Shown: in pieces, positions 35,578 to 44,004 of the stretch
How positions within the stretch are numbered: the stretch's first letter is position 1
Layout: every line of letters starts with the position of its first letter
Position numbers and translations under genes: made by a program
Notes under the pieces: generated by a model
Seen by the model: only the letters and a program-made list of their open reading frames with translations
Database searches by the model: none
Told to the model about the DNA's origin: nothing
NCBI GenBank assembly: GCA_045657665.1
Contig: JAZOTN010000004.1
Span: 124,001 to 188,000, forward strand
DNA: 64,000 nucleotides
Reading direction: 5' to 3'
Origin: RUG12461 sp045657665
GTDB taxonomy: Bacteria > Bacillota > Clostridia > Lachnospirales > Lachnospiraceae

Positions 35578-36041
35578 AAGCAGCACACACCAGACTCTTC
35601 GGTTACATGGAGATCGAAGACGAGAAGATCATCCACTTTGACAACGGCATCATCGGATTTCCTCATCTCAAGGATTTCACCCTGATCAATGATGCGGAGG
35701 AGGAGAAAAACGAATCCAGCATCAACTGGCTCCAGTCGCTTGACGAGCCGGAGCTTGCGCTCCCCGTCATGGATCCGCTGGTGATCGAGCCGAATTACGA
35801 CCCGGTGGTAGAGGATGAGTTCCTAGAACCCCTCGGGGAAATGACACCGGAATCCACCTTTGTGCTTGTTACCGTGACGGTTCCTCAGGATATCGAGGAG
35901 ATCGCGGTCAACCTGAAAGCGCCGATCATTATCAACTTGACGACAAACCGCGCCGGACAGCTGATCGTGGAAAACGACTATCCGGTACGCTACAAGATCT
36001 ATGACCTGCTGAAAGAAAATGATGAAAGGGCGGGTGAGTAG
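35574..36041 (+). CDS. fliW: Flagellar assembly factor FliW
   Basis: Binds flagellin and, when free, binds CsrA to relieve translational repression of flagellin. Family motifs are IIHFDNGIIGFPHLKDF near residue 20 and LNLTTNRAGQLIV-like (NLTTNRAGQLIVEND) near 130. Starting at ATG 35574 gives 155 aa, the usual length, and the usual beginning MKxxxTRxFG. An in-frame ATG at 35532 would add 14 non-conserved residues and has no ribosome site. csrA follows after 2 nt. Confidence 0.93.
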   Translation: MKAAHTRLFGYMEIEDEKIIHFDNGIIGFPHLKDFTLINDAEEEKNESSINWLQSLDEPELALPVMDPLVIEPNYDPVVEDEFLEPLGEMTPESTFVLVTVTVPQDIEEIAVNLKAPIIINLTTNRAGQLIVENDYPVRYKIYDLLKENDERAGE

Positions 36042-36043
36042 AT

Positions 36044-36262
36044 ATGTTGGCATTGACAAGAAAAAAAGGCGAAGCGCTCGTCATTAATAATAACATTGAG
36101 GTAACGGTTCTTGAGATCCGGGGCGACCAGATCAAGCTCGGCATCGCGGCTCCGAAAGAGGTTCCGGTATACCGCAAGGAGGTTTACCTCCAGATCCAGA
36201 AAGAAAATGAAGCGGCTCTGCATGTGGACGGCCTGAGCGCGCTGAAGAACCTGATCAAATAA
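36044..36262 (+). CDS. csrA: Carbon storage regulator CsrA
   Basis: An RNA-binding dimer that blocks ribosome sites at GGA motifs. The 72-residue protein begins MLALTRKKGEALVINNNIEV and keeps the RNA-contact residues of the first strand (LTRKxGE) and IRGDQIKLGIAAP. FliW just upstream is its protein antagonist. Likely targets in this window are the leaders of flagellins 1 and 2 and possibly fliW itself. Confidence 0.95.
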   Translation: MLALTRKKGEALVINNNIEVTVLEIRGDQIKLGIAAPKEVPVYRKEVYLQIQKENEAALHVDGLSALKNLIK

Positions 36263-36277
36263 CATGTAAGGAAACGG

Positions 36278-36313
36278 ATTTCCCGGAAGCGACAGGCTTT
36301 CGGGAAATTTTTT
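36278..36313 (+). terminator. Rho-independent terminator after csrA
   Basis: An ATTTCCCGgAAGC/GGCTTtCGGGAAAT stem with a GACA loop is followed by a T-run. Confidence 0.85.
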
Positions 36314-36343
36314 AAAAAAATTTAAAAATATTATGGAAACCTG

Positions 36344-36370
36344 TTAATTTTTTTGATATGGTGACGATAT
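36344..36370 (+). promoter_or_regulatory. Sigma-28 promoter of flaG-fliD-fliS
   Basis: TTAAT, a 15-nt spacer and ACGATAT, one or two changes from the flgM-type promoter. Confidence 0.7.
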
Positions 36371-36438
36371 AAGATATAGAAATACTGTAACTGTCACTTT
36401 TTGTACTTATTTTTCAATTTCACAGGGAGGTGAAAACA

Positions 36439-36879
36439 ATGGCTATCGAAGGAATTCAGTCGGCAGCAGCAAGCTATCAGACTACGCCGGCAATCCAAAG
36501 ACCCGTCGAGCCGCCGAAGGGCGCAACACAGGCAGCGGAGAACTTCTCCACGGCAGATACGGCGCAGACGGTAGCGATGGGCACTTCTGCGACTGCGGAG
36601 TTATCACGTCAGTCGGATCAGGAGAACGGTCAGCAGGGAAGCGAAGACCAGCAGCAGAGACAAAATGAAAAGATCAAAAAGGCTGTTGAAGAGCTCAACA
36701 AAAAGTCTCGTAATACAGAGGCTGTCTACGGCTTCCATGAAAAGACGAACCGTGTAACTATCAAGATCGTCGACAAGGAGACCAAGGACACCATCAAGGA
36801 ATTTCCGGCGGAGGAAACGCTGGATATGATCGCAAAGGCGTGGGAACTTGCCGGTCTCATGGTAGACGAAAAGAGGTAA
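36439..36879 (+). CDS. flaG: FlaG family flagellar protein
   Basis: A 146-residue protein. The N-terminal ~75 residues are Gln/Ala/Thr-rich and disordered. The C-terminal FlaG domain contains VYGFHEKTNRVTIKIVDKET and the end EFPAEETLDMIAKAWELAG. FlaG affects filament length in several bacteria. ATG 36439 has GGGAGG at 8 nt; a GTG at 36430 is too close. fliD follows after 15 nt. Confidence 0.9.
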   Translation: MAIEGIQSAAASYQTTPAIQRPVEPPKGATQAAENFSTADTAQTVAMGTSATAELSRQSDQENGQQGSEDQQQRQNEKIKKAVEELNKKSRNTEAVYGFHEKTNRVTIKIVDKETKDTIKEFPAEETLDMIAKAWELAGLMVDEKR

Positions 36880-36894
36880 GAAGGAGGAAGCACT

Positions 36895-39357
36895 ATGCCA
36901 ATCAGAATAACCGGACTTGCTTCCGGACTGGATACGGAGTCCCTCGTTACAGAGCTTGTTTCCGCATACAATGTAAAGAAGGACAATTACGTGAAGGCGC
37001 AGACCAAGCTTTCCTGGAAACAGGACGCATGGAAGTCGCTGAATAAAAAGGTATACAGCCTTTACAGCAGCGTCAGCAATCTTCGCTACTCCTCTGCGTA
37101 CAGTCTGAAGAAGACGACTGTGTCTGATACGACAAAGGCAACGGTGAAAGCCGGGAACAACGCGATCAACGGAACGCAGAAGCTGGTGGTCAAGAGCCTT
37201 GCGGCGACCGGGTACCTTACGGGCGGAAAGCTCAAGACCAAAGACGGCAGCAAGGCAGAAGGCGGCACGACGCTTGGCAACCTGACAGATAATAACGGCA
37301 AAGGTTACGGACTCGGTGAAGGCGAGAGCGGTTCGATCAATGTCAACGGAAAAGAGATCTCGCTTTCCTCAACGGATACGATCTCCTCGGTTGTGAACAA
37401 GCTCAAGGATGCCGGAGTCAGCGCATCGTTTGATTCGACAAATCAGAGACTCTTTGTCAGCAGCAAGGAAAGCGGCAAGGATAATGAATTTACCCTGACT
37501 GCTTCGAATGAAGGCGGCGCAAAGATCCTGCAGTCGTTAGGCCTCATGACGAATATTTCCAAAGGCACCGCGGCATACAACGAGTATGCATCCGTGATCG
37601 ACAAGTATTCGGCAGAAGGCGAGGTGGATCCGGATAAGATCAAGGAAGCGATCGAAAACGGAACGCTTAAGGCGGATTCCTACGGGGACGCTGCGTACCA
37701 GACTGCGGTGAAGACCTACAACTATGCTGTGGCTGCGGCAAAGGCACTCTCGGAAGGGACCGAGGATACGGTAAAGACCGCTTATCAGAATTATAAGAAC
37801 AACCAGGGTAAGATCGATGATCTGAACGAAGCAGGCTTTAACAAGTCAATCTATGACGGACTTTCCAAGGCGTCGGATACTCAGCTTGAAAATCAGTATC
37901 TGGACAAGAACGGCAACCAGATCACTGTTGAGCGTGATGATGGAGGAAATATCACCAAGATCAACGGCAAGGAAGTGGACGGTGAAGGGAAGACTGAGGA
38001 CGGATACGCGATCGTCGGTGACAAGATCACTTATACGAATCCGGAAGATGCGGAAGCGACGCCGGTAGAATACTCAAAAGCAGGTGATGTACTGGCGGAT
38101 ATGCAGGCAATCCTTACGGATAAGTTCCCGGGGAGCGCTGACGTAGAAGAAGCCTATGCGGCTTATACGGACACCGTAAATGCGGTGAATGAGTTTATGT
38201 CCACCTACAGCGAAGATCTTTCCGTGCTGGATCAGGTCTATGCGGATGGCATGGATCTTGCATCGACTCAATCGCTTCAAAGCAGCAGTCTTGATGCAGC
38301 GGCGACAGCCTATTCCGAGAAGGTGCAGGCAGCGCTTACCGCAGTGAACGGCAGCGGGCTTTATACCACCAGCAGCGGTGCCGTCCGGATCGACGCGACG
38401 GATTCCGTGATCGAGCTCAACGGTGCGGAGTTTACCGGAAGCACCAACAGCTTCTCGATCAACGGTCTGTCCATTGATGTGACGGGAACGACGGACGAGA
38501 ACGGCATCACGATCACGACCTCAACGGACAGCCAGGGCATTTACGACAAGGTCAAGGATTTCCTGTCCCAGTACAATGACCTGATGAATGAGATGTGCTC
38601 GCTTTATAATGCAGCATCCGCAAAAGGCTATGAGCCGCTGACCGCGGATGAGAAGAAAGCGATGAGCGACACCCAGGTGGAGGATTGGGAAGCGAAGATC
38701 AAGAGTGCATTGCTCCGGCGCGATACCACGCTCGATTCCCTGATTACCGCGATGACCACTTCCATGCAGAAGGGATACGTCATGGGAAAGGATTCGAACG
38801 GCAACAACATTACCTTTACCCTGAATAAAGACGGTACCTATAAAGGAAGCAACGGACAGAATTATACGCTCGAGGAGCGCAGCGGCGGGAAGTATACGAT
38901 GAAGGGTGATGACGGCAGTTCCATTACCGCAGCGAATTATTCCTGGTCCAGCTTCGGTGTGGCGACCCTTGGTCTTCTCAATGCCGCATCCAATGAGAAC
39001 AACGCTTATCATATTGATGGCGATGCGGATGATGAGAACACCTCCGGCAAAACGGACAAGCTCCTGGCGGCAATCGCCAGTGATCCGGATACCGTGATCG
39101 ATTTCCTGAAAAACGCAACGAGCAGCCTTTATGATTCCATCAACAAGAAGATGGCGTCCACCTCGCTCCGTTCCGCTTATACGGTCTACAATGACAAGGA
39201 AATGAACAAGGAATACAGTGACTATACGGACACGATCAAGAAATGGGACGAAAAGGTCACAAAGATCGAGGACAGCTACTACAAGAAGTTTGCGGCGATG
39301 GAAAAGGCGCTGACATCGATCCAGGGTCAGTCTTCGGCACTCGGAGGGATTCTCTAG
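36895..39357 (+). CDS. fliD: Flagellar filament cap protein FliD
   Basis: Caps the filament and folds incoming flagellin at the tip. The N-terminus RITGLASGLDTESLVTELVS is the FliD_N signature. The C-terminal ~280 residues give the FliD_C region, with a final coiled coil (WDEKVTKIEDSYYKKFAAME). At 820 aa it is considerably longer than the common 450-650, with a large Ser/Thr/Asp-rich middle (~200-480) that may be an exposed cap domain. GAAGGAGG precedes ATG 36895. fliS follows after 52 nt. Confidence 0.92.
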   Translation: MPIRITGLASGLDTESLVTELVSAYNVKKDNYVKAQTKLSWKQDAWKSLNKKVYSLYSSVSNLRYSSAYSLKKTTVSDTTKATVKAGNNAINGTQKLVVKSLAATGYLTGGKLKTKDGSKAEGGTTLGNLTDNNGKGYGLGEGESGSINVNGKEISLSSTDTISSVVNKLKDAGVSASFDSTNQRLFVSSKESGKDNEFTLTASNEGGAKILQSLGLMTNISKGTAAYNEYASVIDKYSAEGEVDPDKIKEAIENGTLKADSYGDAAYQTAVKTYNYAVAAAKALSEGTEDTVKTAYQNYKNNQGKIDDLNEAGFNKSIYDGLSKASDTQLENQYLDKNGNQITVERDDGGNITKINGKEVDGEGKTEDGYAIVGDKITYTNPEDAEATPVEYSKAGDVLADMQAILTDKFPGSADVEEAYAAYTDTVNAVNEFMSTYSEDLSVLDQVYADGMDLASTQSLQSSSLDAAATAYSEKVQAALTAVNGSGLYTTSSGAVRIDATDSVIELNGAEFTGSTNSFSINGLSIDVTGTTDENGITITTSTDSQGIYDKVKDFLSQYNDLMNEMCSLYNAASAKGYEPLTADEKKAMSDTQVEDWEAKIKSALLRRDTTLDSLITAMTTSMQKGYVMGKDSNGNNITFTLNKDGTYKGSNGQNYTLEERSGGKYTMKGDDGSSITAANYSWSSFGVATLGLLNAASNENNAYHIDGDADDENTSGKTDKLLAAIASDPDTVIDFLKNATSSLYDSINKKMASTSLRSAYTVYNDKEMNKEYSDYTDTIKKWDEKVTKIEDSYYKKFAAMEKALTSIQGQSSALGGIL

Positions 39358-39409
39358 GAAGGACTGTTTCGACAGAGTTTCCATAATTCATACAGGGAGG
39401 TAGAGCAAC

Positions 39410-39826
39410 ATGCCATTACGTAATGGATATGCGGTATATCAGAATAACAGGATCCAGACGGCTTCGCCGGCGGAACTGACACTGATGCTTTATGAAGGAG
39501 CCATCAAGTTTTGTAATATCGCGATCATGGCAGTAGAAAACAAGGAAATTGAGAAAGCACATATCAACATCCGTAAGGTGGAGGATATCATTTCCGAGTT
39601 TCAGGCGACACTGAATTATAAATATCCGGTGGCAAAAGACTTTAACAATGTTTATGTTTATATCAAGGACCGTCTTCAGCAGGCCAATTTTAAGAAAGAC
39701 AAGGAGATCCTCGAAGAGGTCTTAGAGCACCTCCGGACACTCCGGGATACCTGGAAGGAAGTCATGCGGCTGACCAAGAACGGAACAGATACATCGGTAA
39801 GGGCTACGGCTGCGACGGAGGGGTAA
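39410..39826 (+). CDS. fliS: Flagellin export chaperone FliS
   Basis: Binds the flagellin C-terminus before export. The motif YQNNRIQTASPAELTLMLYE followed by GAIKF is characteristic. At 138 aa with a helical core it has normal length. GGGAGG lies upstream of the ATG. The next gene starts 5 nt after the stop. Confidence 0.94.
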   Translation: MPLRNGYAVYQNNRIQTASPAELTLMLYEGAIKFCNIAIMAVENKEIEKAHINIRKVEDIISEFQATLNYKYPVAKDFNNVYVYIKDRLQQANFKKDKEILEEVLEHLRTLRDTWKEVMRLTKNGTDTSVRATAATEG

Positions 39827-39831
39827 ACGAA

Positions 39832-40305
39832 TTGAAGCAAACCTTAAGTATCCTGGAGCAGAGTCTTGAAAAGAAGCTTCTGCTCCTGGATCAGGTTCTC
39901 GAAAAAAGCAGAGAACAGGAAAAATTGTTAAAAGATCCGGATCTGACGCCGGAGGAGTTCGAGCAGAATGTCGAAGAAAAAGGCGCACTGGTCGAAGAAC
40001 TCACCGGACTGGATGCCGGATTTGAACAGGTATTTGAACGGATCAAAAACGAGCTTCCGTCTCATAAAGAGGAATTCAAGGATGAGATTAAGAAGATCCA
40101 GGAGCTGATTCGGGAAGTGACTGCGAGAAGCACATCCATCCAGGCAGCAGAGTCGCGGAACAAAGACCTTGCGCAAAAGAAATTTGCAACAATCCGAAAG
40201 CAGATCAAAGAAGCCAGAGCAAGCCGCCAGGTGGTCAGTCAGTATTACCAGAACATGATGAAACTGAACTTTGTGGATCCGCAGTTTATGGATGACAAGC
40301 AGTAA
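39832..40305 (+). CDS. Coiled-coil flagellar chaperone-like protein (FliT-like position)
   Basis: A 157-residue, highly charged, almost entirely helical protein. The start is TTG 39832 with GGAGGGG about 8 nt upstream, at the end of fliS. Its place after fliS is where fliT normally sits, and its size and helical nature fit a FliT/FlgN-type chaperone. I see no decisive motif, so the name rests mostly on position. Confidence 0.7.
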   Translation: MKQTLSILEQSLEKKLLLLDQVLEKSREQEKLLKDPDLTPEEFEQNVEEKGALVEELTGLDAGFEQVFERIKNELPSHKEEFKDEIKKIQELIREVTARSTSIQAAESRNKDLAQKKFATIRKQIKEARASRQVVSQYYQNMMKLNFVDPQFMDDKQ

Positions 40306-40493
40306 ACGGCGATCGCATAACGCTCAAGCGATAATCCTCTACAAAATACAAAGTGTCAGTTAAATAAAAAATCACGCTTGAATTTTCTGAAAACCGTGAT
40401 ATAATAGTGATACTACAAAAGACATGGAAGTATTGCTTTTTCAAGGTTTAACAAGACTTTAAACAAAATTTTTAAAAAATTTTGTTTTAGGTA

Positions 40494-40520
40494 TAATGTA
40501 TCGGAAATATCTTCCGATAT
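40494..40520 (+). promoter_or_regulatory. Flagellin 1 promoter with overlapping inverted repeat
   Basis: The 347-nt gap 40306-40652 is the flagellin 1 control region. CCGATAT at 40514-40520 is a sigma-28 -10. The -35 at the 15-nt spacing is only TAATG. An 8-bp inverted repeat, TATCGGAA/TTCCGATA (40499-40519), covers the -10, and a TATAAT at 40492-40497 may give a second, sigma-A start. Confidence 0.6.
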
Positions 40521-40611
40521 ATGAGGTAAGTAAACAAGTTATTGTTACTTGGTGGGGGAATCAGGATCGGAGCGTACGGCCGTAATGAGGAGCCCGCAAA
40601 CAAAAGCAAAC

Positions 40612-40644
40612 TGTAGCACGGACGCTACATTATTTTCAAGGAGG
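40612..40644 (+). promoter_or_regulatory. CsrA-type hairpin plus ribosome site, flagellin 1 leader
   Basis: A TGTAGC/GCTACA stem displays the loop ACGGAC (40612-40629). The ribosome site AAGGAGG (40638-40644) gives a second GGA. This matches the two-site CsrA arrangement known from the B. subtilis hag leader. Confidence 0.65.
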
Positions 40645-40652
40645 AAAAAATT

Positions 40653-41465
40653 ATGGTAGTACAACACAATCTTCAGGCAATGAACGCAAACAGGCAGTTA
40701 GGTATCACGACCGGTCAGCAGGCTAAGTCAACTGAGAAGTTGTCTTCCGGCTATCGCGTAAACCGTGCAGGCGATGACGCAGCAGGTCTTGCGATTTCCG
40801 AAAAAATGCGCAACCAGATCCGTGGACTTGACAAGGCATCAACGAATGCTCAGGATGGTATCTCTCTTATCCAGGTAGCAGAGGGCGCTCTCAATGAGAC
40901 CCACAGCATCCTTCAGCGTATGAATGAGCTCGCTACTCAGGCAGCGAACGACACGAATACCTCGACGGATCGTACCGCTATCCAGAACGAGATGGATCAG
41001 CTGACCTCTGAGATCAACCGTATCCAGTCGACGACTCAGTTCAATACCATGAACCTGATCGACGGCTCCTTCTCGAGCAAGAACCTTCAGGTAGGTTCTC
41101 TGTCCGGACAGAAGATCGAAATCACGATCAGCAACATGAACGCAGCTTCGATCGGTGTCAGCGGACTGTCCGTAAGCTCCTTCTCAGCAGCAGGTTCTGC
41201 GATGAAGAACGTACAGAGCGCTATCGACATCGTATCTGCTCAGAGAGCTAAACTTGGTGCTCTTCAGAACCGTTTGGAGCATACCATTGCCAACCTGGAT
41301 ACCGCTTCCGAGAATACACAGGCAGCAGAAAGCCGGATCCGCGATACGGATATGGCGAAGGAAATGGTCACCTACAGCAAGAACAACATTCTTGCTCAGG
41401 CTGGTCAGTCCATGCTCGCTCAGGCAAATCAGTCCACTCAGGGCGTGTTATCCTTGCTCGGCTAA
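40653..41465 (+). CDS. Flagellin 1
   Basis: A filament subunit of 270 aa, consisting only of the conserved D0/D1 ends, with no variable D2/D3 domain. The N-terminus VVQHNLQAMNANRQL and the C-terminus QSMLAQANQSTQGVLSLLG are typical. Protein differences from flagellin 2 are few (roughly 13 positions), and long DNA stretches are identical, suggesting recent duplication or gene conversion. No Cys is present. A terminator follows at 41505. Confidence 0.95.
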   Translation: MVVQHNLQAMNANRQLGITTGQQAKSTEKLSSGYRVNRAGDDAAGLAISEKMRNQIRGLDKASTNAQDGISLIQVAEGALNETHSILQRMNELATQAANDTNTSTDRTAIQNEMDQLTSEINRIQSTTQFNTMNLIDGSFSSKNLQVGSLSGQKIEITISNMNAASIGVSGLSVSSFSAAGSAMKNVQSAIDIVSAQRAKLGALQNRLEHTIANLDTASENTQAAESRIRDTDMAKEMVTYSKNNILAQAGQSMLAQANQSTQGVLSLLG

Positions 41466-41504
41466 TCTTAAACACTCGAATAAAAAGTATGCTTACTACC
41501 AGAA

Positions 41505-41535
41505 AGGCCCGTCGTTTTCGGCGGGTCTTTTTCTT
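41505..41535 (+). terminator. Terminator after flagellin 1
   Basis: GGCCCGTCG and CGGCGGGTC pair with two G-U wobbles around a TTTT loop and are followed by TTTTTC. Confidence 0.85.
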
Positions 41536-41569
41536 TCGCAAAAACGTGGTAAAAAAATTTTGAAAAAAG

Positions 41570-41598
41570 TTGCCCTCTCCGGATCTCGTTCGTATAAT
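41570..41598 (+). promoter_or_regulatory. Sigma-A promoter of the GG-leader peptide gene
   Basis: TTGCCC, 17 nt and TATAAT. It places the peptide gene under its own vegetative-type promoter and not the flagellar sigma factor. Confidence 0.7.
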
Positions 41599-41663
41599 AA
41601 GATAGAATCAAGAAACATCAGAGGATTGCTGACGAAAAAAACCATGATCAAGGAGGAAGGGAT

Positions 41664-42047
41664 ATGAAATTCACAAAAAAATTACAAAACAAGCTGGAGA
41701 ACGCAACGACCACAGAAGAAGTAAACGGGATCATTGACGAGACCAAAAAAAGCGCTGAAACCGCTGGGATTCTTCTGGATGATTCAGATCTTGAAATGGC
41801 ATCGGGCGGCACGCTCGGAAGCCTGGCAAGCAATGCAAGCCTGGCAAGCAACGGCAGTCTCGCAAGCCTGGGAAGCAACGCTAGTCTCGCAAGCAATGGG
41901 AGTCTCGCGAGCAACGCAAGTCTGGCAAGCAACGCTAAAAGAGCCAGCATAGCTGAGGTCGGAAGCCTCGGAAGCAACGCTAGTCTCGCAAGCAAGGGCA
42001 GCAAAGGCAAGGTAAACAACGTCGGAAAGATGAATCTGAAAAAATAA
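41664..42047 (+). CDS. Double-glycine leader peptide with Leu/Ser/Asn hexad-repeat core (RiPP- or bacteriocin-like precursor)
   Basis: A 127-residue protein with a very strong ribosome site (AAGGAGGAAGGG). Residues 1-49 look like a leader: helical and charged, ending in LLDDSDLEMASGG, the form cut by C39-type peptidases. Residues 50-127 are Cys-free and built on the hexad SLASN(A/G). Asn falls at 57, 63, 72, 78, 84, 90 and 105, mostly every sixth residue. Leu keeps the same period, with a three-residue shift near 69. Codons for the same residues vary (AGC/AGT, CTG/CTC, GCA/GCG), which argues for selection on protein. The tail is Lys-rich. No modifying enzyme or C39 transporter is in the window. 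It could also be a secreted structural repeat protein. Confidence 0.7.
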   Translation: MKFTKKLQNKLENATTTEEVNGIIDETKKSAETAGILLDDSDLEMASGGTLGSLASNASLASNGSLASLGSNASLASNGSLASNASLASNAKRASIAEVGSLGSNASLASKGSKGKVNNVGKMNLKK

Positions 42048-42074
42048 ATAATACAAATATATATTATAAGAAGG

Positions 42075-42103
42075 AACCGGCAGAGAAGATTCTCTGCCGG
42101 TTT
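42075..42103 (+). terminator. Terminator-like hairpin after the peptide gene
   Basis: A perfect 12-bp stem, AACCGGCAGAGA/TCTCTGCCGGTT, with loop AGAT is followed by only a short T-run, so read-through into 42180 is possible. Confidence 0.7.
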
Positions 42104-42130
42104 GACATTTTATAAAGGCGCTATTATCCT
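42102..42130 (+). promoter_or_regulatory. Possible sigma-A promoter of the S41-like lipoprotein gene
   Basis: TTGACA, 17 nt and TATCCT (four of six matches to the -10 consensus). Confidence 0.5.
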
Positions 42131-42179
42131 TATGTTATATGATTCTTAAGTAAAGCACTTATCGCAAGGAGATCAGATT

Positions 42180-43997
42180 TTGAACCAGCAACGAATGATC
42201 CGGGTCCTTTTCGGAGCCCTGACAGCGGGCATCGTGCTTTCCGGCTGCGGCAGCGGTGCGGAAGCGAACTATACAAAAAAGCAGGTTGCAGCTTATGATA
42301 AGGATGATACGAAGCAAACAGAGCTGACCTGCATCTATCGTGATGATATGCCAAACATTCCCTTTGTTGATGTGGAACAGTATCTCGATCTTGTATACTG
42401 TGAGGATGCTGATTATACACTGACAGGAAGCGGGCATCAGTTTGCTGTTACCGGACAAAACAAAAATACGGGCAAAACCGGAAGTGACCTCCTTTTTGAT
42501 ACGGAAAAGGATACGATGACGTTTGAGGATTATAACGGATTTGTGGTCGGGAAGGCGGATGGAACCACCGTGGATTATGTGCGGATGACGGACGTGACGA
42601 CAGAAAAAGCTCCGGCGCTGACATATGATCTGTCCGGCTATGGGATCGATCTCATCGCGGAGGAGGGTCATGTTTTTATGCCCCTTTCCACGCTGTCTGA
42701 TATTCTTGATCACAGTATGACTTATGCCGACTACATTGACGGAAAGATCTATCTGAACCGCGAGGATTCTGCTACTTCAGATCCCACTGCCTATGTGAAG
42801 GAACTAGAGAAGACTTATTATGAAACACTGACAAGAGAGAGTGACGTGGCGGAGTACGCATATCATGAACTTTGTTTCATACTTGATAATCTGTATGGCA
42901 GGCCGCAGAGGGCCGCTTCACAGGAGTTCACAAGCAGTCTTTTGGCCAAAGGACTTGATGGAACGCTGGAGCAGGGAGGCACTATCGGCGATGTGGATCT
43001 AAAGCAGATGAAGGAGTATCTTAGATCAACGGACAAAGTGGAATATGCACAGGGGCTCTTCATGCTGGACAATCTCCTGTTTGACGGCGGACATAACTGG
43101 CTCAGTTATTCATTTTATAATACTCTCAGTCAGGATGAGAACTGGGATCAGACAGCATTCGCACGCGAGTACCTGAACAGGTTTGGCGCCGATCCGGAAA
43201 CGAATGTCGCATTATCCAATCTGGGATACCATTTTACGGAAACCAGTAACCGGCTTGATCTAGGGATGGCGCTTCGGGACCAGGGCTTCGGGATACCGGA
43301 AAAGACCTGGAACGGAAACGGAGGAGACATCATGGCTGCGCTTTATGTGTTCGATGATACGGCAGTCTTTCTTTTTAATGCGTTTACCGATGATATCATC
43401 CTGACGGAAAGCGGAACAGAACCGTTTCAGGAGGCGCTTGACTACGCCGCGGAGAAAAACTGCAGGAACTTTGTTCTGGATCTTTCCACGAACGGAGGAG
43501 GAAGTGACCAGACGATGGGATTTATGCTGAGCGTGATCTACGGGCATGACGCGCCCTACTACCGCATCGATGCAGATTCGGGATACCGGAGGGAGGAGGC
43601 TTTTACGGCGGATAAAAATCATGATGGCAGCTTTGATGAAAAGGATGAGGAGATCCGGTACGATTTCCGATATGCGATCATGATCTCGGACTATTCCTAC
43701 TCCTGTGGAAATACGATGCCGAATCTGGCGCATTTGGAAGGAATCCCGCTGCTTGGGAGTGCGACCGGAGGCGGCGGCTGTAATGTGGAGATGCTCACAT
43801 TGCCCGGGGAATGCACGCCATACCGGATTTCCTCAACATGGACCATGACGGATTCCTCTTATCGAACCATTGATGAAGGGATCGCGCCGGATGAAGTGAT
43901 GCTGGTGATCAACGGGGACAAGATAGAGAACGCTTCGCTCTATGATCCCAAAGAGCTGTCTGCAGCGATCAACCGGTATTACGAAGCGATGCAATAA
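42180..43997 (+). CDS. Lipoprotein with S41-family peptidase domain
   Basis: A 605-residue surface protein. The start is TTG 42180 with AAGGAGA at 6 nt. The signal peptide ends in the lipobox VLSGC (Cys23). Residues ~50-190 form an unassigned N-terminal part. The C-terminal half has the tail-specific protease fold: VLDLSTNGGGSDQTM, ISDYSYSCGNTMPNLA (a Ser here is the likely nucleophile) and LLGSATGGGG. A segment KNHDGSFDEKDEE in between resembles a Ca-binding loop. Placed between the GG-leader peptide and a glycosyltransferase, it might process a surface or secreted protein. Substrate unknown. Confidence 0.8.
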   Translation: MNQQRMIRVLFGALTAGIVLSGCGSGAEANYTKKQVAAYDKDDTKQTELTCIYRDDMPNIPFVDVEQYLDLVYCEDADYTLTGSGHQFAVTGQNKNTGKTGSDLLFDTEKDTMTFEDYNGFVVGKADGTTVDYVRMTDVTTEKAPALTYDLSGYGIDLIAEEGHVFMPLSTLSDILDHSMTYADYIDGKIYLNREDSATSDPTAYVKELEKTYYETLTRESDVAEYAYHELCFILDNLYGRPQRAASQEFTSSLLAKGLDGTLEQGGTIGDVDLKQMKEYLRSTDKVEYAQGLFMLDNLLFDGGHNWLSYSFYNTLSQDENWDQTAFAREYLNRFGADPETNVALSNLGYHFTETSNRLDLGMALRDQGFGIPEKTWNGNGGDIMAALYVFDDTAVFLFNAFTDDIILTESGTEPFQEALDYAAEKNCRNFVLDLSTNGGGSDQTMGFMLSVIYGHDAPYYRIDADSGYRREEAFTADKNHDGSFDEKDEEIRYDFRYAIMISDYSYSCGNTMPNLAHLEGIPLLGSATGGGGCNVEMLTLPGECTPYRISSTWTMTDSSYRTIDEGIAPDEVMLVINGDKIENASLYDPKELSAAINRYYEAMQ

Positions 43998-44004
43998 TAC
44001 GCCT

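Noticed and set aside
41644..41667. Seven-codon frame overlapping the start of the GG-leader peptide gene, resembling the fliW leader
   Set aside because: It consists of the ribosome site itself and has no ribosome site of its own, unlike the fliW case.
41814..42005. Short tandem repeats as a possible CRISPR array
   Set aside because: The 18-bp units are in frame, without unique spacers, and encode the hexad core.
41648..42056. Leu/Ala/Arg repeat frames opposite the GG-leader peptide
   Set aside because: They are reverse-strand images of the 18-bp repeats and lack ribosome sites; the forward frame has the promoter, ribosome site and GG leader.
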